A stretch of DNA of 64,000 nt from NCBI GenBank assembly GCA_964633225.1, contig CAZWFQ010000001.1, positions 163,931 to 227,930 of the forward strand, given 5' to 3'. The position numbers and the translations under genes are program-made. This DNA comes from JAKQIM01 sp964633225 (lineage in GTDB: Bacteria > Chloroflexota > Anaerolineae > Anaerolineales > UBA4823). The notes beneath the pieces were generated by a model that worked only from the letters and a program-made list of their open reading frames with translations, made no database searches and was not told where the DNA came from. Shown here piece by piece: positions 8,036-15,647 of the stretch (position 1 is the first letter of the stretch; every line of letters starts with the position of its first letter).

Positions 8036-9328
8036 TTATCGCCTAACGATTTGCCCCGATAAGCCATTGGGGCTGTATCCCGTCACATGCACCGGCGTGA
8101 TCCGGTTCCACCAGCCTGGGGCCGTGTCATTGCCTGGAAGACGGGTATGGACGCGCAGGTAATTGCTGGTCAGACCGCCTAAAACCCATTCTGGTCCGTC
8201 TGCATCTACGCTTTCCCACAATACGCTGACTTCTTGATCCAGAAAAGCAACCTGGTATGCCTGGGCGGCCTGCATCAAGATCTGGCGAACCTGGGCACTG
8301 CGGGCTTTGCGTACGGCATACGTCACCTGGTCTGGCATGTCTGCCGCGGCTGTGCCGGGGCGGGCAGAGTAGTTGAAAACATGCCCGCCAGCAAACTGCA
8401 TCTCTTGAATAAAGGCCAGGCTTTCTTCAAACTCAGCTTCGTTCTCGCCTGGAAAGCCTACAATGATATCGGTGCTGATTGCCAGGCCTGGGATAGCGGA
8501 GCGGGCGGCAGCCAGCAGGCTGGCATACGCAGCCGGGGTGGTCTTACGCGCCATGCGCCGCAGGGTGGCGGCACTGCCCGATTGCAAAGGCAGGTGCAGG
8601 TGCGGGCACAGGCGCTCATCTTGCCAGAGCTCGAAGAAGCGCTCGTCAATATCCCACGGTTCCAGAGAAGACAAGCGCAGGCGTGGCACAGTTGTCTTTT
8701 CCAACACGCCTTTTACCAGGCAGCCCAAGGACTGGCCTTCGGCAGAATCTCGTCCCCAAGATCCCAGATGCACCCCGGTCAGCACGATCTCCTGGGCACC
8801 GCCTTGTAGGGCATCTTCCACGTCCGCCAGCACGGCTGGCAGGGGGCGGCTGCGGGAAGGGCCGCGTGCAATGGTGGTGACACAGAAAGTGCAGCGGTTG
8901 TTGCAGCCATCTTGCACTTTGATGAATGCCCGCGTCCGGTGGCGAGCGCCGGGGATGGGCTGGCGGGCAGCATGCTCCAGGTCAAGTGCCTCTGGTGCCA
9001 GTTGCAAGACGTTCGCGACAAGCTGGTCTTTTTCCAGGTTGCCGATTACCTGGCTCACGCCTGGTAGGGCAGCCGCCTCGCCAGGCTGTAAGGTAGCCCA
9101 ACAGCCGGTCAGGATGATCTGCCTGACGCCCTGGCGGGCAGCCTGGCGTGCCTTTTGGCGTGAGTCTGATGCGGCTTCAGCAGTCACCGCACAGGTGTTG
9201 AGCACCACCAGATCCGCCTGCTCTGGGCTTGCAACCAGGTTGTGCCCTGCCAGGCGAAACTGGCGGGCGTAGATTTCGATCTCGCTTTGGTTGAGGCGAC
9301 AACCGACTGTATCCAGGTAGACGTTCAT
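8036..9328 (-). CDS. mtaB: tRNA (N6-threonylcarbamoyladenosine37) methylthiotransferase MtaB
   Basis: MtaB is a radical-SAM enzyme that converts t6A37 of tRNA to ms2t6A. The 430-residue protein has the UPF0004 N-terminal domain with three iron-sulfur cysteines (TVGCRLNQSE, NTCAVT, LTGCWA), the radical-SAM motif CNNRCTFC at about residue 145, and a C-terminal TRAM-like region. The first 24 codons of the open frame lack family similarity, so the ATG at 9328 (MNVYLDTVGCRLNQSE) is the start. tsaC and tsaD, which make the t6A substrate, are in the same window but not in this operon. It is followed directly by yqeY. Confidence 0.92.
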   Translation of the reverse strand: MNVYLDTVGCRLNQSEIEIYARQFRLAGHNLVASPEQADLVVLNTCAVTAEAASDSRQKARQAARQGVRQIILTGCWATLQPGEAAALPGVSQVIGNLEKDQLVANVLQLAPEALDLEHAARQPIPGARHRTRAFIKVQDGCNNRCTFCVTTIARGPSRSRPLPAVLADVEDALQGGAQEIVLTGVHLGSWGRDSAEGQSLGCLVKGVLEKTTVPRLRLSSLEPWDIDERFFELWQDERLCPHLHLPLQSGSAATLRRMARKTTPAAYASLLAAARSAIPGLAISTDIIVGFPGENEAEFEESLAFIQEMQFAGGHVFNYSARPGTAAADMPDQVTYAVRKARSAQVRQILMQAAQAYQVAFLDQEVSVLWESVDADGPEWVLGGLTSNYLRVHTRLPGNDTAPGWWNRITPVHVTGYSPNGLSGQIVRR

Positions 9329-9363
9329 ACAATGTGCGCGGCAATATCCGCGTAGAGAAGCGC

Positions 9364-9406
9364 ATCGGGGTGCTGTGAGCCGCCTTGCGCGCTTCAGCAC
9401 CCCGAT
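9364..9406 (-). terminator. Inverted repeat after the lipoprotein gene, possible terminator
   Basis: Arms ATCGGGGTGCTG (9364-9375) and CAGCACCCCGAT (9395-9406) pair perfectly over 12 bp with a 19-base loop. It lies between the end of the lipoprotein gene at 9425 and mtaB. There is no T-run on the minus strand, so termination would be weak. Confidence 0.5.
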
Positions 9407-9424
9407 TTAGGCGTTTAGAAAATC

Positions 9425-10075
9425 TTAGGGCTTGCGAACAACCAGGTTATCAAAGTGAATGTCGCTACCAGCGCCGCCGGTTGACGAGGCGCCTGCAATC
9501 AAGCCAATATCACCTGAAGCATAGGCTGTGTCGTTAGCCGAGCCAACCAATTGACCATTGACGGTCAAGGTCAGGGTTGAGCCAACGCAGTCGGCCTTGA
9601 TGTGGTTGGTGGCATTACCCAGGTTGATGGTTTCGGTAGGCTGGTACATGTCGGTGCCAAAGAGGCTCAAATCGCCATCTGTGACTTTGCCGATACCGTA
9701 GTAGCCATCACTGCTGATCAGGAAGAGATAGAAGTTGCTCTCGTTCTGATAGCGGCAGATGACGCCAAACAGGTTGTCATCTGGTCCGGCGGCCTTGGTG
9801 GCGTCTACTTCCAGGCTCATATCTGTGAAGCTCAAGCCAGGATTGGCCCAGTAGATTTCATCGGCCTCATCCAGGATGCGGTAATAGCCGTTCTCGTAAT
9901 CCGTCATCCCTTCGCCATCCACCGAGACTTCGTCCCAGCCACTGTTGGAACTGGAGAAATCGTCCTGGAACAGGATGTTGGGATCCGATGGGGCGGCCGG
10001 GGTTGTGCTACCGCAGGCCAGGATAGCCAGGCTCAGCACCACCACAATAGCTGTAAACTGCCAACTTTTCTTCAT
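9425..10075 (-). CDS. Lipoprotein with the same extracellular domain as the adjacent Ser/Thr kinase
   Basis: A 216-residue lipoprotein: signal peptide with lipobox AILAC (Cys21), short spacer, then one domain from about residue 33 to the end. The domain begins LFQDDFSSSNSGWDEV and contains FGVICRYQNESNFYLFLISS, DGYYGIGK, ADCVGSTLTLTVNGQ and a last strand IHFDNLVVRKP. It looks like a concanavalin-type beta-jelly roll (LamG/DUF1080-like), a fold that often binds sugars or cell-wall glycans; that is inference. It is the second of two neighbouring lipoproteins that share this domain with the C-terminus of the kinase at 10826. AGGAG eight bases before the ATG is the ribosome site. Confidence 0.8.
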   Translation of the reverse strand: MKKSWQFTAIVVVLSLAILACGSTTPAAPSDPNILFQDDFSSSNSGWDEVSVDGEGMTDYENGYYRILDEADEIYWANPGLSFTDMSLEVDATKAAGPDDNLFGVICRYQNESNFYLFLISSDGYYGIGKVTDGDLSLFGTDMYQPTETINLGNATNHIKADCVGSTLTLTVNGQLVGSANDTAYASGDIGLIAGASSTGGAGSDIHFDNLVVRKP

Positions 10076-10117
10076 TTCTTAATCTCCTTATTCGTACATG
10101 TTGATGTTAATTGCCTT

Positions 10118-10789
10118 TTATGGTTTGGCGACCACAAAATTATCAAATAAGATATCTACCCCGGCTGTCTCGTAAGCTCCTACGATCAGGCCCACGTCGC
10201 CGGATGTGAATTCTGTATCGTTTACATCTGCCAGCACCTGTCCATTTACAGTCAGGGTTAGGCTGCTGCCCGCACACCGCACCTGTAGATGGTTGGTGCT
10301 GCTGCCGATCTTTACAATTGTATCGTTAAATCCCAATGATTCCATACCAATCAAGAATTCTTCGCCATCGACAAATTTGCTCACCCCGTAATAGCCATCA
10401 CTGCTGATGGTGAAAAAGTAGAAGTTGGCATCATCTCTGTAGCGGCAGATGATCCCCAGATCGTTCTCGTCTGGTCCGCCGATCTTGGTGGCATCGACAT
10501 CAATGAGCACGTCCGATAAGCTTAAGCCTGGGTTGCTCCAGAACCACCAACTGGCCTTATTGACCAGGATGCGATACCCGTCATTGTAATAATCATTTGT
10601 GGCATCTGCATCTGCGTACCGGTCCCAGCCGCTGTTGACATCTGAAAAATCATCCTGGAAAAGTACGCTGGGCTGAGGCGTGCTGCCTGGCTGACTGGTT
10701 TCTCCAGATGGGATGCTTAACGTCTGGCAAGCCATCGCCAACAAGACCAATATGCTTATAGTCAATAGGAAATGACTAGAACGCCTCAT
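10118..10789 (-). CDS. Lipoprotein paralogue with kinase-type extracellular domain
   Basis: A 223-residue paralogue of the gene at 9425. Lipobox LLAMAC gives Cys21 as lipidation site. The single domain begins VLFQDDFSDVNSGWDRY and keeps the shared blocks LGIICRYRDDANFYFFTISS, DGYYGVSKF, RCAGSSLTLTVNGQV and VDILFDNFVVAKP. It lies 36 bases downstream of the Ser/Thr kinase gene and 42 bases upstream of the next lipoprotein, all on one strand, so the three probably form one transcript. AGGAG lies nine bases before the ATG. Its relation to the kinase suggests a ligand competitor, co-receptor or decoy; this is inferred only from homology and position. Confidence 0.8.
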   Translation of the reverse strand: MRRSSHFLLTISILVLLAMACQTLSIPSGETSQPGSTPQPSVLFQDDFSDVNSGWDRYADADATNDYYNDGYRILVNKASWWFWSNPGLSLSDVLIDVDATKIGGPDENDLGIICRYRDDANFYFFTISSDGYYGVSKFVDGEEFLIGMESLGFNDTIVKIGSSTNHLQVRCAGSSLTLTVNGQVLADVNDTEFTSGDVGLIVGAYETAGVDILFDNFVVAKP

Positions 10790-10825
10790 GTTTGTTACTC
10801 CTGGATTCGGAAAATGGCCTAACGA

Positions 10826-12670
10826 TCATGGCTTTGAAACAATAAAATCATCGAAGACAATGTCGGTGCCAGCCGTGTTGAAGGTGCCTACGATCAGGCC
10901 TGGCACTCCCTCGTTGAAAGTGCTGTCGACGACCTGGGCCAAGCGTGTACCGTTAGCATATAACGTGAGGGTGTTGCCGACACAATCGGCACGCAGGGTG
11001 TTGACGGTCTCGCCCTGGTGGATGACCTGGCTGTACTGCATGCCCTCGTCAAACACCGTCGTAGAGCCGTTCAACCGTTTCAGGATGGCATAGTAGCCAT
11101 CGCTGCTGATCACCAGCAGGTAAAAATTTTGATCGTCTTGGTACCGGCAGATGAGTCCCAAAACGTTGTCGTCGGGGCCAGCCACTTTCTCTGCCTGCAC
11201 CTCAATGCTGGCATCGGCAAGCTTGACCTCTGTGGTAGCCCAAAACCAGGCATTTGGAACATCTACCAGGATGTGGTAACTGCCTCCCTCGTAATTCATC
11301 AGGCCGTCGATATCTTGGTATGTGCTCCAGCCGCTTTGCGGGTTAGAAAAATCGTCTTGGAAAAGGATCGCGCCTGCTGCTGGCAGAGTGCTGGTGGCAG
11401 CCATAGGGGTTGTATCATTGGACGGCGGCGTGACGGTGGCTGGAATGTTCACAATAGCCGTCGGTTCGGGTGTACTGCTGGGGTTTAATGCCATCCACAG
11501 GCTGCCCCCTAAAGCGCTTGCCACGCATAAGACTGCCCCCAAAATAGCTGCCCCGCCTAATGCCCATACGACCCAAGGTATTTTCTTTGTCTGCTGCCGG
11601 GCAATGGCTGGTGAAGATGCAGGGCGTACAGGCGCAGGGGTGCTGCCGGGCTGGGATGCTGGCGCATGGATTGGTGAGGGAGTGGGCGTGCGCAGTGGGC
11701 TAACCGGCTGGGATGGCTGCGGTGTGATGGGGCGGGCTGGACCAGCCGGCCGGGATGGCGGGGGTGTCATTGGGCGGGCCGCGGCAGATGGTGCTGGAGC
11801 GCCGTCCGAATCCGCGGCAGGTGTACGTGTCATGGATGGGCTGGGGCTGGCATCGGCCTGAATCGCAATTATTTCGAGTGCGCTGGCCATATCACTGGCA
11901 GTTTGAAAACGCCTGTCGCGTTCTTTGGCCATGGCTCGTTCGATCAAATCTTCACAGGCCGCCGGCAGATCAGCTTTGACCGCCAGGATGCGCGGGACGG
12001 GGTCAATCAGGTGTTTCATCGCAATGCCCATGGGGGTTGTGGCCTCGTAGGGCAGCCTGCCTGTCAGCATCTCGAACAGGATGGCGCCCAGGGCATAGAT
12101 ATCGCTGCGGTGGTCAATGTCGCCGTCGCCGCGCGCCTGCTCGGGACTCATATAAGATGGCGTGCCGATCAGCGCGTCGCCGGTTAGCGCAACGCTGGCC
12201 TCGGCCAGGTGGGCAATACCAAAATCGGATAGATACGCATTGCCGTGCGGGTCGAATAATATGTTGGCGGGTTTCAGGTCACGGTGGATGATGCCCTTCG
12301 AATGTACGTAATCCAGGGCTGATGCCAGACGTGAAAAAATGCGGTTGGTCTTGTCGATCGGCAGCGGGCCTTGCTTGAGCAAGTCTGCCAGCGAGCCGCC
12401 CGGCATATAGCGCATCACCAGGTAAGGCTGGCCGTTCTCGTCGCCATAATCGTAAACAGGCACAATGCCAGGAAATTCCAGCGAGGCGATGGTTTGCGCT
12501 TCCCGTTCAAAGCGGGCCCGGAACATAGCCTCGTGCATAAACGCCGCCGGCAAGACCTTGATTGCCACATCGCGCTTGAAACGCGGGTCAATTGCCTTGT
12601 AGACTGAGGCCATGCCGCCGCGCCCTAGCTCGGCTTTGATTTCGTACCGGTCAATCTTTTGGGGTAACAT
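10826..12670 (-). CDS. Transmembrane serine/threonine protein kinase (PknB-like) with jelly-roll sensor domain
   Basis: A 614-residue receptor kinase. The kinase domain (about 7-265) shows all key motifs: GRGGMASVYKA, the lysine of DVAIKVL, catalytic loop HRDLKPANIL, DFG in SDFGIAHLA, and GTPSYMSPEQARG. A Pro/Ser/Thr-rich linker of about 100 residues (PMTPPPSRPAGPARP and similar) leads to one transmembrane helix (WVVWALGGAAILGAVLCVA), another low-complexity stretch, and an extracellular domain starting ILFQDDFSNPQSGWSTY that is the same as in the two downstream lipoproteins. There are no PASTA repeats. The ATG at 12670 is preferred over a TTG one codon earlier; no strong ribosome site is visible. 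It follows the TPR gene by 27 bases. Confidence 0.93.
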   Translation of the reverse strand: MLPQKIDRYEIKAELGRGGMASVYKAIDPRFKRDVAIKVLPAAFMHEAMFRARFEREAQTIASLEFPGIVPVYDYGDENGQPYLVMRYMPGGSLADLLKQGPLPIDKTNRIFSRLASALDYVHSKGIIHRDLKPANILFDPHGNAYLSDFGIAHLAEASVALTGDALIGTPSYMSPEQARGDGDIDHRSDIYALGAILFEMLTGRLPYEATTPMGIAMKHLIDPVPRILAVKADLPAACEDLIERAMAKERDRRFQTASDMASALEIIAIQADASPSPSMTRTPAADSDGAPAPSAAARPMTPPPSRPAGPARPITPQPSQPVSPLRTPTPSPIHAPASQPGSTPAPVRPASSPAIARQQTKKIPWVVWALGGAAILGAVLCVASALGGSLWMALNPSSTPEPTAIVNIPATVTPPSNDTTPMAATSTLPAAGAILFQDDFSNPQSGWSTYQDIDGLMNYEGGSYHILVDVPNAWFWATTEVKLADASIEVQAEKVAGPDDNVLGLICRYQDDQNFYLLVISSDGYYAILKRLNGSTTVFDEGMQYSQVIHQGETVNTLRADCVGNTLTLYANGTRLAQVVDSTFNEGVPGLIVGTFNTAGTDIVFDDFIVSKP

Positions 12671-12697
12671 CAAGATTATTTTAACATACCCGGCCGC

Positions 12698-14137
12698 TTA
12701 AGGGAAATAGTAAGCCAACAGTCGATTGGCTTGTTCAGCCGTCCAACTGCCCGGAGCAAGGCTTTCAGCCAGGTCAAATTCTAACTCGGCGCGGCTGGCA
12801 TCCCCCCGGTAATAGAATACCAGGCCCATGTGCAGGTGTGCGGGGGCGTAATCGCTGTCAATAGCCAGCGCCCGGCGTAAAAAGCGTTCGGCATTCAGCC
12901 AATCTCCCAGGTAGAGCAGGGTCTGGGCCAGGGTATCCAGCGATTGGGGATCGCTGGGGTTCAGGGTCACTGCCCGGCGGGCAGCAGGCAGCCCTAGTTC
13001 CCGTACCTGGATCTGGTACTGCATCGAAAAACCAGCCAACAGCCGCCAGTACGTTGGGTCGTAGGGGTTGAGCGCAATGGCCCGTTCAAAGTAAGACTGG
13101 GCCGTGGGAAGATTTCCGCCCTGGGCATAGGTTTGCCCGATCTCAACCAGCAGGATGGGGTTTTGGGGGTCGAGTTGCTGAGCAGTTTGCAGGTATTGAA
13201 GGGCCTGTTGGTTGTTGGCATGCCGCTGCCAGTATAAACCTGCAAACAGGTTGGCAGACACCGATTGCGGATCGATCTGCAAGGCTTGTTCCAGCTCAGC
13301 CAGGCCGTCTGAGGCCCCTGGCACATCCGCCTGCCGGATGTGCTGGCGGGCCTCGCCCAGGTAAGCCCAGGCCTCGGCATAATCTGGGCGGAGGCCCACG
13401 GCCTGGTGAAAAGCCACCGCAGCCATCTGCCACTCATCTAAAGATGCCAGGGCCCGGCCGCTGGATAGCAGGGTGTAAGCCGGGTCTTCGGGCTGCTGCG
13501 CGGCCTGGATGCTGTTCAAGATCTGCCCGGCAGAAAAAGCCCGCCCAGGGTCGGTAGAGGCCAGTTCCAGGTAAGGGATGGCCTCTTGGGGCTGCCAGGC
13601 AGCCAACAGCAGTCCCAGTTGATAGGCAAGCTGGATGTCTGTGGGAGTCAGGGCCAGGGCAGCTTGCAGGTCTGCGATGGCGGCCGGGTAATCCTGGCGT
13701 TGTAAGTGGTAATTTGCCAGGCGCAGGTGGGCTGCAGGTGAAGGGGGCTGCAACTGGGCGGCTTGCTGCCAGAACGCTTCGGCTGCCAGGGCATCGCCAG
13801 ATGCCAGGAAAAGATCCCCAAAAGTCAACAAGTCACTTTCGCTCAGTTGATCGGCCGTGCCGGCTTGCTCGAAAAGCCGCATGGCGCTTTGTAGGTCGCC
13901 GGCCTGCAGCGCATGCCGGGCGGCTGAGATCCATAAATCACTGCGCCAGGGATAGTAAGGCGCAGCTTGCTCCAGGGATGCTGCCGCAGCGCGTGAATCT
14001 GCTTGCTGCACTGCCTGTTGTGCCTCGTAGAAGGCCTGGCGGGCAGCATGGGGTTGTGGCGCCAACCCCAGCAGGGCAATTGCCAGCCCAACCAGGATGG
14101 CGCGCAGGGTAGCGGTGATGCGTGCCGATACTTTCAT
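12698..14137 (-). CDS. TPR-repeat protein, secreted or membrane-anchored
   Basis: A 479-residue protein with an N-terminal hydrophobic segment (TATLRAILVGLAIALLGLAPQ) that acts as signal peptide or anchor, then tetratricopeptide repeats almost to the end. Typical units include PYDPTYWRLLAGF, PQNPILLVEIGQTYAQGG, PDYAEAWAYLGEARQ and DYAPAHLHMGLVFYYRG. TPRs bind other proteins; no catalytic part is seen. It precedes the receptor kinase by 27 bases and may belong to its operon. A TATAAT at 14146-14151 on the minus strand puts transcription start about two bases before the ATG, so the operon mRNA may be near-leaderless. Confidence 0.85.
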   Translation of the reverse strand: MKVSARITATLRAILVGLAIALLGLAPQPHAARQAFYEAQQAVQQADSRAAAASLEQAAPYYPWRSDLWISAARHALQAGDLQSAMRLFEQAGTADQLSESDLLTFGDLFLASGDALAAEAFWQQAAQLQPPSPAAHLRLANYHLQRQDYPAAIADLQAALALTPTDIQLAYQLGLLLAAWQPQEAIPYLELASTDPGRAFSAGQILNSIQAAQQPEDPAYTLLSSGRALASLDEWQMAAVAFHQAVGLRPDYAEAWAYLGEARQHIRQADVPGASDGLAELEQALQIDPQSVSANLFAGLYWQRHANNQQALQYLQTAQQLDPQNPILLVEIGQTYAQGGNLPTAQSYFERAIALNPYDPTYWRLLAGFSMQYQIQVRELGLPAARRAVTLNPSDPQSLDTLAQTLLYLGDWLNAERFLRRALAIDSDYAPAHLHMGLVFYYRGDASRAELEFDLAESLAPGSWTAEQANRLLAYYFP

Positions 14138-14145
14138 CGGATTGA

Positions 14146-14151
14146 ATTATA
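14146..14151 (-). promoter_or_regulatory. -10 box two bases' leader upstream of the TPR-kinase operon
   Basis: TATAAT on the minus strand; the expected +1 is base 14139, with the ATG at 14137. No Shine-Dalgarno sequence can fit. No convincing -35 element is seen. Confidence 0.45.
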
Positions 14152-14174
14152 GCGGAAAGGCAGCATCGCGGGGG

Positions 14175-14180
14175 TATAAT
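14175..14180 (+). promoter_or_regulatory. -10 box of the coaX promoter
   Basis: A perfect TATAAT, divergent from the box at 14146. The leader to the coaX ATG would be about 53 bases and contains AGGAG. The -35 region is poor. Confidence 0.45.
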
Positions 14181-14239
14181 ACGCCAAGATTTTTCAGGTG
14201 CGATAACAGCCTACACTGAAAACACTTAGGAGTGAAAGC

Positions 14240-15007
14240 ATGCTGTTAACGATTGACATTGGAAACACGAATATCACCTTGGGCCTCTATGATGGTGAGA
14301 CCCTCGGCCCACGCTGGCGCATCGCCACTGCATACGATCACATGCCCGATGAATACGGTTTGCAGCTTGCCGGCCTGCTTGAGCATGTGGGCGTCAAGCC
14401 TGATGCCCTGCACGGCATCTGCCTGGCCTCAGTTGTGCCGCCCCTTACGGGCAAGATTGTAGAAGCCTGCGGAACTTACTTAAAACGAGAGCCGTTGGTG
14501 GTGGATGCCGGCGTCAAGACCGGCGTACGGGTTCGTTACGAAGATCCTAAGGCCGTCGGTGCTGATCGTATTGTGGATGCGGCTGCGGTTCAGCGTTTGT
14601 ACGGCGGGCCAGCTTGCGTGGTAGATTTCGGCACTGCTACCACCTTTGATGGTATCTCTGCTGAGGGGGAGTACCTGGGTGGAGCCATTTCGCCGGGGAT
14701 CGGTATTGCTGCTGAAGCGCTCTTCTTGCGCACAGCCAAGCTGCCCCGCGTTGACCTGCAGCGTCCGCCTTCTGTCATCGGGCGCAATACCGTGCATGCC
14801 ATGCAATCGGGGCTCTTGTTTGGGTATGTTGGCCTGGTTGAAGGGATGGTTAGCCGTTTTTATCAAGAGCTGGGCCCTCAGATGAAAGTCATTGCCACGG
14901 GTGGTTTGGCTGAAGTGGTTGCCAAAGAGACCCCTGTCCTACAGATTGTAGCCCCCTGGTTGACCCTGGACGGGCTTAGGTTCATCTGGGAGATGAACCG
15001 TTCGTGA
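14240..15007 (+). CDS. coaX: Type III pantothenate kinase
   Basis: CoaX phosphorylates pantothenate in the first step of coenzyme A synthesis. The 255-residue protein has the ASKHA-fold motifs of the family: DIGNTNITLGLYDG (phosphate loop) at the N-terminus, GADRIVDAAAV for pantothenate binding, VVDFGTATTFD with the catalytic aspartate, GGAISPGIGI, and the C-terminal VIATGGLA. Length is standard. AGGAG lies seven bases before the ATG. tsaC follows 21 bases downstream but appears to have its own -10 box. Confidence 0.95.
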   Translation: MLLTIDIGNTNITLGLYDGETLGPRWRIATAYDHMPDEYGLQLAGLLEHVGVKPDALHGICLASVVPPLTGKIVEACGTYLKREPLVVDAGVKTGVRVRYEDPKAVGADRIVDAAAVQRLYGGPACVVDFGTATTFDGISAEGEYLGGAISPGIGIAAEALFLRTAKLPRVDLQRPPSVIGRNTVHAMQSGLLFGYVGLVEGMVSRFYQELGPQMKVIATGGLAEVVAKETPVLQIVAPWLTLDGLRFIWEMNRS

Positions 15008-15013
15008 TACAAT
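15005..15013 (+). promoter_or_regulatory. Extended -10 element before tsaC
   Basis: TGATACAAT reads as TG-N-TACAAT, an extended -10. It overlaps the end of coaX and predicts a start near 15020, leaving a nine-base leader with no Shine-Dalgarno site before the ATG at 15029. Confidence 0.4.
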
Positions 15014-15028
15014 GCGCATAACTGGCTT

Positions 15029-15646
15029 ATGAAAACAGATCTCTTGTTGGGTGACCACGTTGTAGCGATCAAGCATGCGGCTGATGTATTGCAGCATGGC
15101 GGGCTGGTTGCTTTCCCTACGGATACGGTGTATGGCCTGGCTGCTCTCCCTTTTTATGGAGCAATGGTTGAGCGCTTGTTTGCGGTCAAAGGGCGTGTCA
15201 ATACCAAAGCCATTGCCGTATTGGTGGGCGACATTGCCCATGTGGAACGTGTTGCCTATAAAATGACCGGCATCTCTTTGCGCCTGGCAGAGCGTTTCTG
15301 GCCTGGTCCTTTGACCCTGGTGGTGCCAGGCAAAAAAGACCTGCCGGATGTCCTGTCGCAAAATAACAGCGTGGGCGTGCGCATGCCCGATCACCCCCTG
15401 GCATTGGCCTTGCTGCGTGAAGTGGGCCCCCTGGCAGTCACCTCTGCCAACCTATCGGGGCAAGAAAATACCACCACTGCTCAAGAAGTAATGGAGCAGT
15501 TGGGTGGTCGTATCCACTTGATCCTGGATGGAGGGCGGGCAACCAGCCGTGTGCCTTCAACCGTCGTTGATTGCTGTGGACCCGAGTTGAGCCTGCTGCG
15601 CGAGGGCCCCATTTCTTTTGACAAGTTGAAAGAAGCCTTAGAATAG
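15029..15646 (+). CDS. tsaC: L-threonylcarbamoyladenylate synthase (Sua5/YciO/YrdC family)
   Basis: TsaC makes threonylcarbamoyl-AMP from threonine, bicarbonate and ATP for t6A37 modification of tRNA. The 205-residue protein carries the YrdC signature: GGLVAFPTDTVYGLAAL, FAVKGR followed by KAIAVLVGD, FWPGPLTLVVPGKKDLP, VGVRMPDHPLALALL, and GPLAVTSANLSGQ. It lacks the C-terminal Sua5 domain, as short TsaC forms do. tsaD is at 20453 in this window. The stop codon is one base from that of the converging histidine kinase gene. Confidence 0.93.
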   Translation: MKTDLLLGDHVVAIKHAADVLQHGGLVAFPTDTVYGLAALPFYGAMVERLFAVKGRVNTKAIAVLVGDIAHVERVAYKMTGISLRLAERFWPGPLTLVVPGKKDLPDVLSQNNSVGVRMPDHPLALALLREVGPLAVTSANLSGQENTTTAQEVMEQLGGRIHLILDGGRATSRVPSTVVDCCGPELSLLREGPISFDKLKEALE

Positions 15647-15647
15647 A

